Shown here piece by piece: positions 7,258-14,059 of a DNA stretch of 25,761 nucleotides. This stretch comes from Pseudomonadota bacterium (GTDB lineage Bacteria > Pseudomonadota > Alphaproteobacteria > Caulobacterales > Caulobacteraceae), in assembly GCA_023412655.1 (NCBI GenBank), contig JAEYNH010000025.1:1-25761 (forward strand), read 5' to 3'. The notes below the pieces were generated by a model. That model made no database searches. It was not told the DNA's origin and saw only the letters and a list, made by a program, of their open reading frames with translations. The position numbers and the translations under genes were made by a program. Within the stretch, counting starts at the first letter, position 1; the number at the start of each line of letters is the position of its first letter.

Positions 7258-8022
7258 ATGGCCATGGCCGACGTCACTGCCGACTACCGCCCGAACACCA
7301 AGGTCGTCTCCACGAAGATGAACTGGGGCCATGCGCTCCGTTCGTTGCAGCGCCTGCTCGCTGACAAGGAGGACACGCGCCAAGTCTTCGAGATCATGCG
7401 CGCGCTGAACGGCTCGTCGACGGCGAAGGGCTATCAGCGGCTGATCTCGACCGTGGAAGGCGGCCGCATCGCCTATGAGAGGGTCGAGTTCGCCGAGCGC
7501 CTGATGGATGACGCCTGGCTCGACGGCCTGCCCGAGGGCAGTGTCGGGGCCGCCTACCGCGAGTTCATCCGGTCCGAGCAGCTCTCTGCCGAGGGGTTGG
7601 CGATGGTCAGCCGGGAAGGCGTGGGCGGCGGGATCGACGATCCCCATCCCTACGCCTGGTTCGGCCGCCGCACCCGCGACGTTCATGACATCTGGCACAT
7701 CCTGACGGGCTATCACCGCGACGGCCTGGGCGAAGCCTGCCTGGTCGCCTTCTCCTATGCCCAGACTAGAGGCCTGGGCTGGGCGCTCATCGCCTTGGGC
7801 GCCGCCAGCCGGGCGCGGCAGGACCGCAGCCAGCCGTACGTGAAGGCCATCTGGCAGGGCTACAAGCGGGGCAGGGCAGCCAAGTGGCTGCTCGGCGAAG
7901 ACTACGAGCGCCTCATGGCCGAGCCGCTGGAAGCCGCCCGTCGCCGCCTCGGCATCACCCCGCCGACCATCTACGACAGCATTCCGGCTGAACTGCGCGA
8001 CGAGGCCGTGCCGGCCCGGTGA
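7258..8022 (+). CDS. Coq4-family ubiquinone biosynthesis protein
   Basis: This 254-residue protein has the features of Coq4, a membrane-associated protein that supports ubiquinone biosynthesis; the eukaryotic member is needed for assembly of the coenzyme Q complex and for C1 modification of the ring. The diagnostic motif is HDIWH followed by eleven residues and Glu (HDxxH-x11-E), the proposed metal site, in the stretch DVHDIWHILTGYHRDGLGE around residues 141-160. The start is taken at ATG 7258, with GAGGG (7244-7248) nine bases upstream; a second ATG two codons later is possible. Upstream in-frame sequence runs antisense to the RHH gene and is unlikely to be coding. No other ubiquinone gene is in the window. 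Confidence 0.88.
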   Translation: MAMADVTADYRPNTKVVSTKMNWGHALRSLQRLLADKEDTRQVFEIMRALNGSSTAKGYQRLISTVEGGRIAYERVEFAERLMDDAWLDGLPEGSVGAAYREFIRSEQLSAEGLAMVSREGVGGGIDDPHPYAWFGRRTRDVHDIWHILTGYHRDGLGEACLVAFSYAQTRGLGWALIALGAASRARQDRSQPYVKAIWQGYKRGRAAKWLLGEDYERLMAEPLEAARRRLGITPPTIYDSIPAELRDEAVPAR

Positions 8023-8035
8023 GGCCAGCGAGGAG

Positions 8036-8212
8036 CTAATCCTCCCGCTTCTTGGCCTCCAACTCGCGCCGCGCGCGCTCGGCCTCCAGCTTGGTGGCCG
8101 CGGCCTCGGCCTTCGGACGACCGAAGCGCGCGCGGTTCTCGGCCGCCCGAGCCTTCGCCTGCGCCTTATCGCGCGCCTTGCGGGCCTTGTTCAGGTTGAT
8201 CGGCTCGACCAT
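8036..8212 (-). CDS. DUF4169-like small basic protein
   Basis: This is a 58-residue, highly charged Lys/Arg/Ala/Glu protein. It begins MVEPINLNKARKARDKA, continues with AENRARFGRPKAE in the middle and ends EAKKRED. NLNKARKAR and the ENRARFGR-K-E pattern match the DUF4169 family as I remember it. Such proteins are widespread in alphaproteobacteria next to RHH_4-type genes, and an RHH_4-type gene lies nearby at 6939-7157. The protein is probably a continuous helix that may bind nucleic acid or ribosomes, but the function is unknown. No convincing Shine-Dalgarno precedes the ATG at 8210-8212. If the promoter-like dyad at 8220-8247 is used, the mRNA would be nearly leaderless. Confidence 0.82.
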   Translation of the reverse strand: MVEPINLNKARKARDKAQAKARAAENRARFGRPKAEAAATKLEAERARRELEAKKRED

Positions 8213-8219
8213 CGCTTAC

Positions 8220-8247
8220 GAAACTTCGGCGTCTGCTCACGTGTTTC
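8220..8247. promoter_or_regulatory. Symmetric promoter-like dyad between divergent small genes
   Basis: GAAAC (8220-8224), 18 bases, GTTTC (8243-8247) forms a perfect 5-bp dyad. Read on either strand it is GAAAC-N18-GTT, one base from the EcfG pattern (GGAAC with 17-18 bases before GTT). It lies in the 65-bp spacer between the DUF4169 and DUF2171 genes and could serve both. The conserved second G of the -35 is missing, so the promoter reading is tentative. Confidence 0.3.
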
Positions 8248-8277
8248 CTCGCCTGCAGTGAAGCCGAGGAGACAAAG

Positions 8278-8514
8278 ATGATCCAGCCTTCCCAGATCCA
8301 TGAGCACATGGAAGTCGTGGGCTCGGACGGCCGACATGTGGGCCGTGTCGATCACGTCGTGGGCGACGAGATCGAACTGACGAAGCTCGACCTGACCGCC
8401 GGCCTGAAACACCACATGATCCCGCTGACGTGGGTGGACCACATCGACGAGGACACCGTCTGCCTCAACCTCACCAAGGACGCGGCCAAGGCCGCCTGGC
8501 GGACGAAGAACTAG
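8278..8514 (+). CDS. DUF2171 domain protein
   Basis: This 78-residue soluble protein starts MIQPSQIHEHMEVVGSDG and contains a beta-rich PRC-barrel-like fold pattern (VGRVDHVVGDEIELTKLD, then HHMIPLTWVDHIDEDTVCLN), which matches the DUF2171 family. Family members are small, often abundant under stress in proteobacteria, and of unknown function. GAGGAG (8266-8271) lies six bases before the ATG. It is divergent from the DUF4169 gene and shares a symmetric promoter-like spacer with it. It is convergent with the aminotransferase gene, leaving eight bases between stops. Confidence 0.88.
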   Translation: MIQPSQIHEHMEVVGSDGRHVGRVDHVVGDEIELTKLDLTAGLKHHMIPLTWVDHIDEDTVCLNLTKDAAKAAWRTKN

Positions 8515-8522
8515 CGCAGCCG

Positions 8523-9725
8523 CTACCTCACCTCGGCGCAGAAGCGCTGGATCCGGCCGCAGGCGTCCTCCAGCACGGCGTTGGAGGTGGCGTAGCTAAT
8601 CCGGAAGTGCGGCGAGAGGCCGAAGGCGGCGCCGAACACCACCGACACCCCTTCGGTCTCGAGCAGTTCGACCGCGAAGTCCTCGTCCGAGGCGATGACC
8701 TTGCCCGAGGGCGCGGTCTTGCCGATCAGGCCCTCCACCGACGGGTAGACGTAGAAGGCGCCTTCCGGCGTCGGGCATTTGATGCCGTTCGCCTGATTGA
8801 GCATCGAAACCACCAAGTCGCGGCGTTGTTCGAACAGCTTGGCGTTGGGCTTGATGAAGTCCTGCGGGCCGTTCAGCGCCTCGACCGCCGCCCATTGCGA
8901 GACGGACGAGGGGTTCGAGGTCGTCTGGCTCATCACCTTGGCCATGGCCTTGATCAGCGGCTCGGGCCCGCCGGCGTAGCCGATGCGCCAGCCCGTCATG
9001 GCGTAGGCCTTGGACACGCCGTTCATGGTCAAGGTGCGGTCGTAGAGGGCAGGCTCGACCTGGGCGATGGTGAAGAACTCGAAGTCGCCGAACACCAGGT
9101 GCTCGTACATGTCGTCCGTCAGGATCCACACGTGCGGATGGCGCAGCAGAACGTCAGCCAGCTCGCGCAGTTCGGCCTTGGTGTAGGCCGCGCCCGAGGG
9201 GTTGGACGGCGAGTTGAGGATCACCCACTTGGTCTTCGGAGTGATCTTGGCTTCGAGGTCCTTGCCGGTCAGCTTGAAGCCGGTTTCGGCCGAGGTCGGC
9301 GCGGCCACGGGTGCGCCGCCAGCCAGCAGCACGATGTCCCAGTAGCTCACCCAGTAAGGGGTCGGCACGATCACCTCGTCGCCCGGATTCAGTGTGGCGA
9401 TGAAGGCGTTCCAGATCACCGGCTTGCCGCCTGGCGAGACGTTGATCTGGCTCGGCTTGTAGGTGAGGCCGTTCTCGCGGGCGAACTTGGCGCAGATGGC
9501 TTCCTTGAGCTCGGGGATGCCGTCGACGTTGGTGTACTTGGTCTTGCCTTCGCGGATCGCCCGGATGCCAGCTTCCTTGATGTTCTCGGGCGTGTCGAAA
9601 TCGGGCTCGCCGGCGGCGAGGCTGATCACATTCCGGCCCTGCGCTTTCAGCTCGCGGGCCTTCGCGTCGGCCGCCAGGGTGGCGGACGGTTTCACGCGGG
9701 CGAGCGCGGCGGATTCAAGCGACAT
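8523..9725 (-). CDS. Aspartate aminotransferase (PLP-dependent, class I/II)
   Basis: The enzyme interconverts aspartate and 2-oxoglutarate with oxaloacetate and glutamate. The 400-residue length is typical of the Ib subgroup common in alphaproteobacteria. Visible residues are the PLP lysine Lys239 in NGVSKAYAMTGWRIGY, the PLP-contacting NSPSNPSG (171-178), and Arg375 in HFRISYATS, which binds the substrate carboxylate. LAAGEPDFDTP near the N-terminus is also characteristic. The ATG at 9723-9725 has GGGAG about nine bases upstream. Some members of this subgroup also act on prephenate, which cannot be judged here. It stands alone, between the convergent DUF2171 gene and the divergent lipoprotein gene. 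Confidence 0.93.
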   Translation of the reverse strand: MSLESAALARVKPSATLAADAKARELKAQGRNVISLAAGEPDFDTPENIKEAGIRAIREGKTKYTNVDGIPELKEAICAKFARENGLTYKPSQINVSPGGKPVIWNAFIATLNPGDEVIVPTPYWVSYWDIVLLAGGAPVAAPTSAETGFKLTGKDLEAKITPKTKWVILNSPSNPSGAAYTKAELRELADVLLRHPHVWILTDDMYEHLVFGDFEFFTIAQVEPALYDRTLTMNGVSKAYAMTGWRIGYAGGPEPLIKAMAKVMSQTTSNPSSVSQWAAVEALNGPQDFIKPNAKLFEQRRDLVVSMLNQANGIKCPTPEGAFYVYPSVEGLIGKTAPSGKVIASDEDFAVELLETEGVSVVFGAAFGLSPHFRISYATSNAVLEDACGRIQRFCAEVR

Positions 9726-9805
9726 GGAACGGGTCTCCCTCGGGGGTTTGCGAGATTGCGGCGGGGTTTAGACCATGCCGCAACGCACGCAAACAGCCAC
9801 TTGCC

Positions 9806-9831
9806 GGAACATGACTTCCTGCGGCCTCGTT
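9806..9831 (+). promoter_or_regulatory. Candidate EcfG promoter giving a leaderless mRNA
   Basis: GGAAC (9806-9810), 17 bases, CGTT (9828-9831) exactly matches the EcfG consensus GGAAC-N16/17-CGTT. The lipoprotein ATG begins at 9840, eight bases after the -10, so transcription would start at or within a base or two of the A of the start codon. The absence of a Shine-Dalgarno before that ATG agrees with a leaderless transcript. Confidence 0.65.
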
Positions 9832-9839
9832 GGCTCAGA

Positions 9840-10250
9840 ATGCGCTGGTGCTTCCCGCTTGTTCCACTCCTCGTCCTCGCCGCCTGCGGGCAGGCCGACG
9901 GTCCGCCCAAGACGGCCGCTGAGGCGCCCGCCGCGACCACGCCCGCGCCACCGCGGCCAGACTTCACCGGCCGCTGGGCCGCCGATCCCGAGCTTTGCGC
10001 CGACGGCGCCTGGACCTTCCGACCTGATGGCGTCTCGACCGCCGGCGAGGTCAGCTGCGAGTTCCGCGAGATCGAGCCGACGGCCAGCGGCTATCGGATC
10101 GCCGCCCTCTGCCGATCCGAGGGCCACGAGGAGGCGGGCGAGATCGGGCTTGCCATCACCGATCCCGCCCAGCCCCGGAGCATGACGGTCACGGGTGGGC
10201 CCTGGAACGGGCCGCTCACCCTGCGCCGCTGTGTCGCCCCGCCGGCCTAG
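9840..10250 (+). CDS. Putative small lipoprotein
   Basis: This 136-residue protein has a short signal peptide ending in the lipobox LAAC, with Cys16 as the expected lipidated residue. A Pro/Ala-rich spacer (about 20-40) follows, then a compact domain starting FTGRWAADPELCADGAWTFRP with cysteines at about 53, 73, 91 and 131 that could form two disulfides. No named family is recognised; the domain resembles small periplasmic beta-rich hypothetical proteins. It would sit in the outer or inner membrane facing the periplasm. The start is the first ATG before the signal peptide. No ribosome-binding site is present, which fits the EcfG-type promoter placed directly before the ATG. The stop shares CTAG with the RTX gene. 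Confidence 0.82.
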   Translation: MRWCFPLVPLLVLAACGQADGPPKTAAEAPAATTPAPPRPDFTGRWAADPELCADGAWTFRPDGVSTAGEVSCEFREIEPTASGYRIAALCRSEGHEEAGEIGLAITDPAQPRSMTVTGGPWNGPLTLRRCVAPPA

Positions 10251-11431
10251 GCGAAGTTCGTTAGGTCGATATCGGCTAGGGTGCGGCCTACTAGGAAGAC
10301 CGCCGCGTCGGCGCCGTCGGAGGGATCGTTGGTGTCGGCGAACACCACCACGCTGTCGCCTACCTGCGCCGCCACGTATTTGGCGCCCGCCGCGGAGATG
10401 TGCTGGTTCGCGATCGCCAGCGCGTGAGCGTAGTCGCCCGCCACGATCTCGGAATAGGTCGGCGGCAGGATCCCCGAGGAGAAGATGCCGACCTCGGGGA
10501 AGCTCAAGGTGTCATGCGCTTCCCAGTCCAGTATCACCGCCTCTGGCGCCGCAGAGGGTGCGCTCTTCGCGACGATCTCAAAGCGGTCGCGCCCAGCGCC
10601 CCCGTACAACGTGTCCATGCCCGCGCCGCCGGCGACCAGGGTGTCGTCACCGTCGTCTCCGCGCATCCAGGGGCCTTCGGGTCCTTGGGCGACCAGGAGG
10701 TCATTCCCTGAGCCGCCACCGAGGCGGTCCGCGCCGAAGCCGCCCTGGAGGGTGTCATCGCCATCACCGCCCACGAGGCTGTCGTCCCCCAAGCCGCCAT
10801 GTAGCTCGTCGTCGCCCAGATCGCCGGAGAGGTAGTCGTCGCCGTTGCCGCCGGCGATGAAGTCGGCGCCCTGGCCACCGTATAGCCAGTCGTCGCCGCC
10901 GCCGCCCACCAAGTGGTCGTCGCCGAGGTTGCCATGCACGAAGTTCCCAGCGTCGCCCGGCGCGCCGGCCTCGGTGTCGCTGGCGTAGATGATGTCGTCG
11001 CCCTGGCCGCCATACAGGCTGTCAGCGCCCTGACCCCCAATCAGCAGGTCGTCGCCGCGGCCGCCGTGCAGAAGATCATTGCCTTCCAGCCCGGCGAGGG
11101 TGTCAGCGCCCAGTCCGCCATAGAGCCCGTCGTCGAGGGCGCCGCCGGTTACATGCTCGTCGCCCGGGTCACCCACGAACAGCGTCGAGCCATCCGCCAT
11201 CGCGATGGCGCCGACATCCGACAATTCGCCAAGCCCAGCGCTGAACTTCACCGTCTTCCCGCCGAAGGTGAGCAGGATGCTGGAAATCTCGGGCGTCGGC
11301 TCCAAGGGAGATTGGTAGGTGACGGACACCGCGCGCGCTGGGGCGCCGTTGATGGTCAGGGTATCGCCCAGCCTGATGCTGAGCGCCTGCTCCGACGTGA
11401 TGGTCTCGAACGCGTATTCCATGTCGCGCAT
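10247..11431 (-). CDS. RTX-type calcium-binding repeat protein
   Basis: This 394-residue protein resembles proteins secreted by type I systems. Residues 1-95 form an N-terminal domain (YAFETITSEQAL, later DGSTLFVGD) that I recall as common to Caulobacterales RTX proteins. Residues 96-284 hold about eighteen nonapeptide repeats of the GGxGxDxLx type that bind calcium as a beta-roll, interrupted once at about 150-166. The C-terminal 110 residues (DRFEIV onward, ending LADIDLTNFA) resemble the secretion-signal-bearing tail of such proteins. There is no N-terminal signal peptide, as expected for type I export. No ABC exporter or enzyme domain is nearby, so cargo function is unknown. A second in-frame ATG three codons in is possible; GGAG lies close upstream. 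Confidence 0.9.
   Translation of the reverse strand: MRDMEYAFETITSEQALSIRLGDTLTINGAPARAVSVTYQSPLEPTPEISSILLTFGGKTVKFSAGLGELSDVGAIAMADGSTLFVGDPGDEHVTGGALDDGLYGGLGADTLAGLEGNDLLHGGRGDDLLIGGQGADSLYGGQGDDIIYASDTEAGAPGDAGNFVHGNLGDDHLVGGGGDDWLYGGQGADFIAGGNGDDYLSGDLGDDELHGGLGDDSLVGGDGDDTLQGGFGADRLGGGSGNDLLVAQGPEGPWMRGDDGDDTLVAGGAGMDTLYGGAGRDRFEIVAKSAPSAAPEAVILDWEAHDTLSFPEVGIFSSGILPPTYSEIVAGDYAHALAIANQHISAAGAKYVAAQVGDSVVVFADTNDPSDGADAAVFLVGRTLADIDLTNFA
10580..11146 (-). repeat. RTX nonapeptide-coding repeat block
   Basis: About eighteen degenerate 27-bp units encode GGxGxDxLx. The units are similar in protein but not identical in DNA, so this is an old protein repeat rather than a recent tandem array. 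Confidence 0.85.
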
Positions 11432-11474
11432 AGCTCCGTTGGGCGAACGTTATTCACCCTTAGGACAATGCCAC

Positions 11475-11492
11475 GTTGCGTAAGAACGCAAC
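11475..11492. promoter_or_regulatory. Inverted repeat in the RTX/TVP38 divergent spacer
   Basis: GTTGCGT, four bases, ACGCAAC is a perfect 7-bp inverted repeat (11475-11481 and 11486-11492) directly next to the most AT-rich stretch of the spacer (TATATAAAAA, 11493-11502). The size and symmetry suit a dimeric repressor such as a TetR-type protein. No regulator gene is adjacent. Confidence 0.35.
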
Positions 11493-11578
11493 TATATAAA
11501 AAGAACTGCTCGTTCGGTTCCTACCGGCGCGCGAAGCCCGGCTTGACCCAGGGCGGCGCATGGGCGACCTCAGCCGCG

Positions 11579-12304
11579 ATGCGCCGCCTCCTCACGTTCC
11601 TGTCGAACATGGACGCCCAGGCCTGGCGGGCGCTGCTGATCTCGTTCGTGCTGTTCGGCGGCGTCGGGCTGGTGTTCGTCTTCGGCGCCCCGCTGCTGGG
11701 CTTCGGCGGCGAGGCAGCCGTGCAGGCCTGGCTCGGATCGGCGCATGGAGTCTGGGCCCTGCCGGTGGCGGTGCTGGCGTTCGCCGTCCTCGCCTTCGTC
11801 GGCGTGCCGCAGTTCATGCTCATCGCCGCCTGCGTGGTGGCTTTCGGGGCCTGGCAGGGCTTTGCCTATTCCTGGATTGGCACAATGGCCTCGGCGCTGA
11901 TCGGCTTCTACCTAGGCCGGGTGGCGGGCGCTCGCACCCTGGCCACCTTCCAGGGCGAGGGCCTGCGACAGTTCATGGCCCTGGTGGGCCGCAACGGCTT
12001 CTTCGCCAGCTTGATCGTGCGGCTGGTGCCCTCAGCACCATTCATCGTCGTCAACATGGCCGCGGGTGTGACCCCGATGCGGGCCAGGGACTTTACCGTC
12101 GGGACCGCCCTGGGCATCGTACCGAAAATCGCTCTGACCGCCTTCGCCGGGAACTCCGTGGCCCAGGTCATGCGCGGCCAGGGTGGCGCCGGGCACCTGG
12201 CGCTGCTCGCCGCGGTCGCGGTCCTTTGGCTGGCTATTGGCTGGTACGCGCGTCGCTGGCTGAAAGCCCGGGAAGCCGCAGCCGAGCGGCGCGAGGAACC
12301 CTGA
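11579..12304 (+). CDS. TVP38/TMEM64 (VTT domain) family membrane protein
   Basis: This 241-residue integral membrane protein has about five to six hydrophobic segments and the VTT/SNARE-associated (DedA-like) domain. FVGVPQFMLIAACVVAFGAWQG-like sequence is followed by an FYLGRVAGAR stretch and by SLIVRLVPSAPFIVVNMAAG, the R-hVP pattern typical of this family. Family members act as lipid or small-anion transporters or scramblases; the substrate here is unknown. The start is uncertain: ATG 11579 has no clear ribosome-binding site, and a later ATG at codon 11 is possible. It is divergent from the RTX gene with a spacer of about 150 bp, and convergent with the MFS gene 98 bp away. Confidence 0.88.
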   Translation: MRRLLTFLSNMDAQAWRALLISFVLFGGVGLVFVFGAPLLGFGGEAAVQAWLGSAHGVWALPVAVLAFAVLAFVGVPQFMLIAACVVAFGAWQGFAYSWIGTMASALIGFYLGRVAGARTLATFQGEGLRQFMALVGRNGFFASLIVRLVPSAPFIVVNMAAGVTPMRARDFTVGTALGIVPKIALTAFAGNSVAQVMRGQGGAGHLALLAAVAVLWLAIGWYARRWLKAREAAAERREEP

Positions 12305-12402
12305 GCGCAGCGGATCGGAAAGCCCCACGCGCCAGGCGCGATCTTGCGGGTCTTCGAGGCTCCCGCGGGCGCTTGCCGGCGCGCGCATGGAGCCGGTTGC
12401 GC

Positions 12403-13710
12403 CTAGGCCGAGGCGGCGTCCAGTCGTTTGCGGTCGAGCAGGATGAGGAGCGCGGCGGCTGCCAGGGCCGCAGAGAGTGCGAGCATCGGGGCGAGGTCGT
12501 TGTGGCTCACGTCGCGGACGATGGGCACCAGGTTCTGGGCCGCGAAGCCTCCCAGGTTGCCGACAGAGTTGATGGCGGCGATCCCCGCCGCCGCATGAGC
12601 CCCGGTCAGGAAGCGCGGCGGCCAGCTCCAGAACAGCGGCTGGCCCATGAAGATGGCGGGCGCGGCGATGCAGATGAGGGCGAACTGCATCCACGGGGAG
12701 GGCGCGAAGACGCTGAGCGCCAGCGCCGCAGCGGCCACCAGCACCGGGCCTGCCACGCCGATGGCCCGAGCCTGCCGGCCCATATGGGTCCGGGGATAGA
12801 TCCACAGCGCGAGCGCCACCAACAGCCACGGGACGATGTTGATGACGCCGTTGATCGTATGGCTGACGCCGAAGCCTTTCACGATCGTCGGCAACCAGTA
12901 GCTCAGGCCATAAGCGCCCAAGGGCAGGCCGAAATAGAGGCCGGCCAGCTTGAGCACGCGCGGCGAAAAGATCGCCTTCCAGGCCGCGCCATGGGTCTCG
13001 GGGATGCCGCTCGCCTCGCGCTCCAGGCGGGCGAGCAGCGCCGCCCGCTCCCGGTCAGGCATCCAGCGCGCCTGACCGGGATGGTTGGGCAGGTAGAACA
13101 GCACGAAGGGTGAGAGCAGCACCGCGGGCAGGCCGGTAGCGACGAAGACCCACTGCCAGCCGGCAAGGCCCCAGACCTGATCGAGATCGAGCAGGGCGCC
13201 GCCGATGGCCGACCCCACCGCATTGGCGATCGCGCTGGCCACCATGAAGAGGCCGATCATCCGCGCCCGATCCTCCTGCGGGTACCAGAGCGTGAGGACA
13301 TAGAGCACGCCCGGGAAGAAGCCCGCCTCGGCGGCGCCCAGCAGGAAGCGCAGGACGTAGAACATGGCCGGGCTCCGGGTGAAGCCCAGCGCCACGGTCA
13401 CCGCGCCCCAGGTCAGCATGATCCGGGCGAACCAGCCCCTGGCGCCGACCTTGGCCAGGATCAGGTTGGCCGGCGCCTCGAACAGGAAGTAGCCGATGAA
13501 GAACAGGGAGGCGCCCAGGCCATAGGCCGCTTCGCTGAGGCCGAGGGCGTCCACCATCTCCAGCTTGGCGTAGGAGACGTTCTGCCGATCGATGTACGCG
13601 ATCAGGTACATCAGGCAGAACAACGGCATGAGCCGCAGCGTCGCCCGCCGCACGGCTTGCCGGCAGGCGTCGCCGTCGACGTCCGAACTGACCCCGCTGT
13701 GGGCGATCAT
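12403..13710 (-). CDS. MFS transporter, anion:cation symporter (ACS)-like
   Basis: This 435-residue major facilitator has about twelve membrane helices and the ACS-family signatures: YLIAYIDRQNVSYA in the first helix, FFIGYFLFEAPANLIL, and RFLLGAAEAGFFPGVLY with WYPQEDRAR after it. This family carries organic acids such as tartrate, phthalate, galactarate or 4-hydroxyphenylacetate by proton symport. The substrate cannot be told, because no catabolic genes are adjacent. The ATG at 13708-13710 gives a usual N-terminus; a longer frame to 13776 adds 22 Arg/Pro-rich residues. An 8-bp palindrome AAGCGCTT (13791-13798) upstream could be an operator. The gene stands alone, divergent from the leuA leader. 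Confidence 0.9.
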   Translation of the reverse strand: MIAHSGVSSDVDGDACRQAVRRATLRLMPLFCLMYLIAYIDRQNVSYAKLEMVDALGLSEAAYGLGASLFFIGYFLFEAPANLILAKVGARGWFARIMLTWGAVTVALGFTRSPAMFYVLRFLLGAAEAGFFPGVLYVLTLWYPQEDRARMIGLFMVASAIANAVGSAIGGALLDLDQVWGLAGWQWVFVATGLPAVLLSPFVLFYLPNHPGQARWMPDRERAALLARLEREASGIPETHGAAWKAIFSPRVLKLAGLYFGLPLGAYGLSYWLPTIVKGFGVSHTINGVINIVPWLLVALALWIYPRTHMGRQARAIGVAGPVLVAAAALALSVFAPSPWMQFALICIAAPAIFMGQPLFWSWPPRFLTGAHAAAGIAAINSVGNLGGFAAQNLVPIVRDVSHNDLAPMLALSAALAAAALLILLDRKRLDAASA

Positions 13711-13790
13711 CTCGCGTGCCCCGTTTTCCGGGAGCCTGCGACGCACCGGCGGCCGCGCGCAAGAGGTACCGCTCACATATTTGCGGGAAC

Positions 13791-13798
13791 AAGCGCTT
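13791..13798. promoter_or_regulatory. Palindrome AAGCGCTT upstream of the MFS gene
   Basis: This perfect 8-bp palindrome with central CG lies 81-88 bp ahead of the MFS start. LacI-type operators often have such a core, but the flanks are not symmetric, so support is weak. Confidence 0.2.
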
Positions 13799-13987
13799 AG
13801 CTCCAGTGATGGGGCTTCGCGATGTGTTCACGCTAGGTCCGGATCTTCCGCAAGCCTGGCAATCAGGAGGCGAGTTGTTGCAGCTTTCGCCGGCGCGACG
13901 CAATAAAGTTGCTTATGAAACCATTTGTCGTCGGAGCGGGCGCAAGATGGTTGCGCCAGTGACGCCTTCTCGGTAGAAGCCGGCACG

Positions 13988-14059
13988 ATGCGCACGCAGG
14001 CGAACAGCTCGCTTCTTCTTCTTTCGCTGGGGCTTAGCCGCCCCTGGGCGAACCTGTAG
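13988..14059 (+). CDS. leuL: Leucine-rich leader peptide of leuA
   Basis: A 23-codon frame starts at ATG 13988 and ends at TAG 14057-14059. It encodes MRTQANSSLLLLSLGLSR and then PWANL. Seven of the 23 residues are leucine, with four consecutive CTT codons at 14012-14023 and a fifth CTT at 14033-14035. CTT is uncommon in this high-GC DNA, and leuA itself mostly uses CTG and CTC. The frame ends 81 bp before leuA, the gene for the first committed step of leucine biosynthesis. Size, composition and position are those of an attenuation leader peptide. A weak AGAAG (13975-13979) lies eight bases before the ATG. Confidence 0.85.
   Translation: MRTQANSSLLLLSLGLSRPWANL

Noticed and set aside
9726..9748. 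GGAAC-N15-GTT on the plus strand upstream of the lipoprotein gene.
   Set aside because: The spacing is two bases short of the consensus, and the site at 9806-9831 is a far better fit.
8430..9839. A long plus-strand open frame leading into the lipoprotein gene.
   Set aside because: It is antisense to the aspartate aminotransferase, has shadow-type composition, and only the last 136 codons (from 9840) look like a protein.
10580..11146. CRISPR-like or satellite repeat array.
   Set aside because: The 27-bp periodicity encodes calcium-binding nonapeptides and the units vary at the DNA level.
12305..12402. Possible bidirectional terminator between the TVP38-like and MFS genes.
   Set aside because: Only short GC palindromes such as CGCGCC-A-GGCGCG with an impossible one-base loop are present, and no T-tract on either strand.
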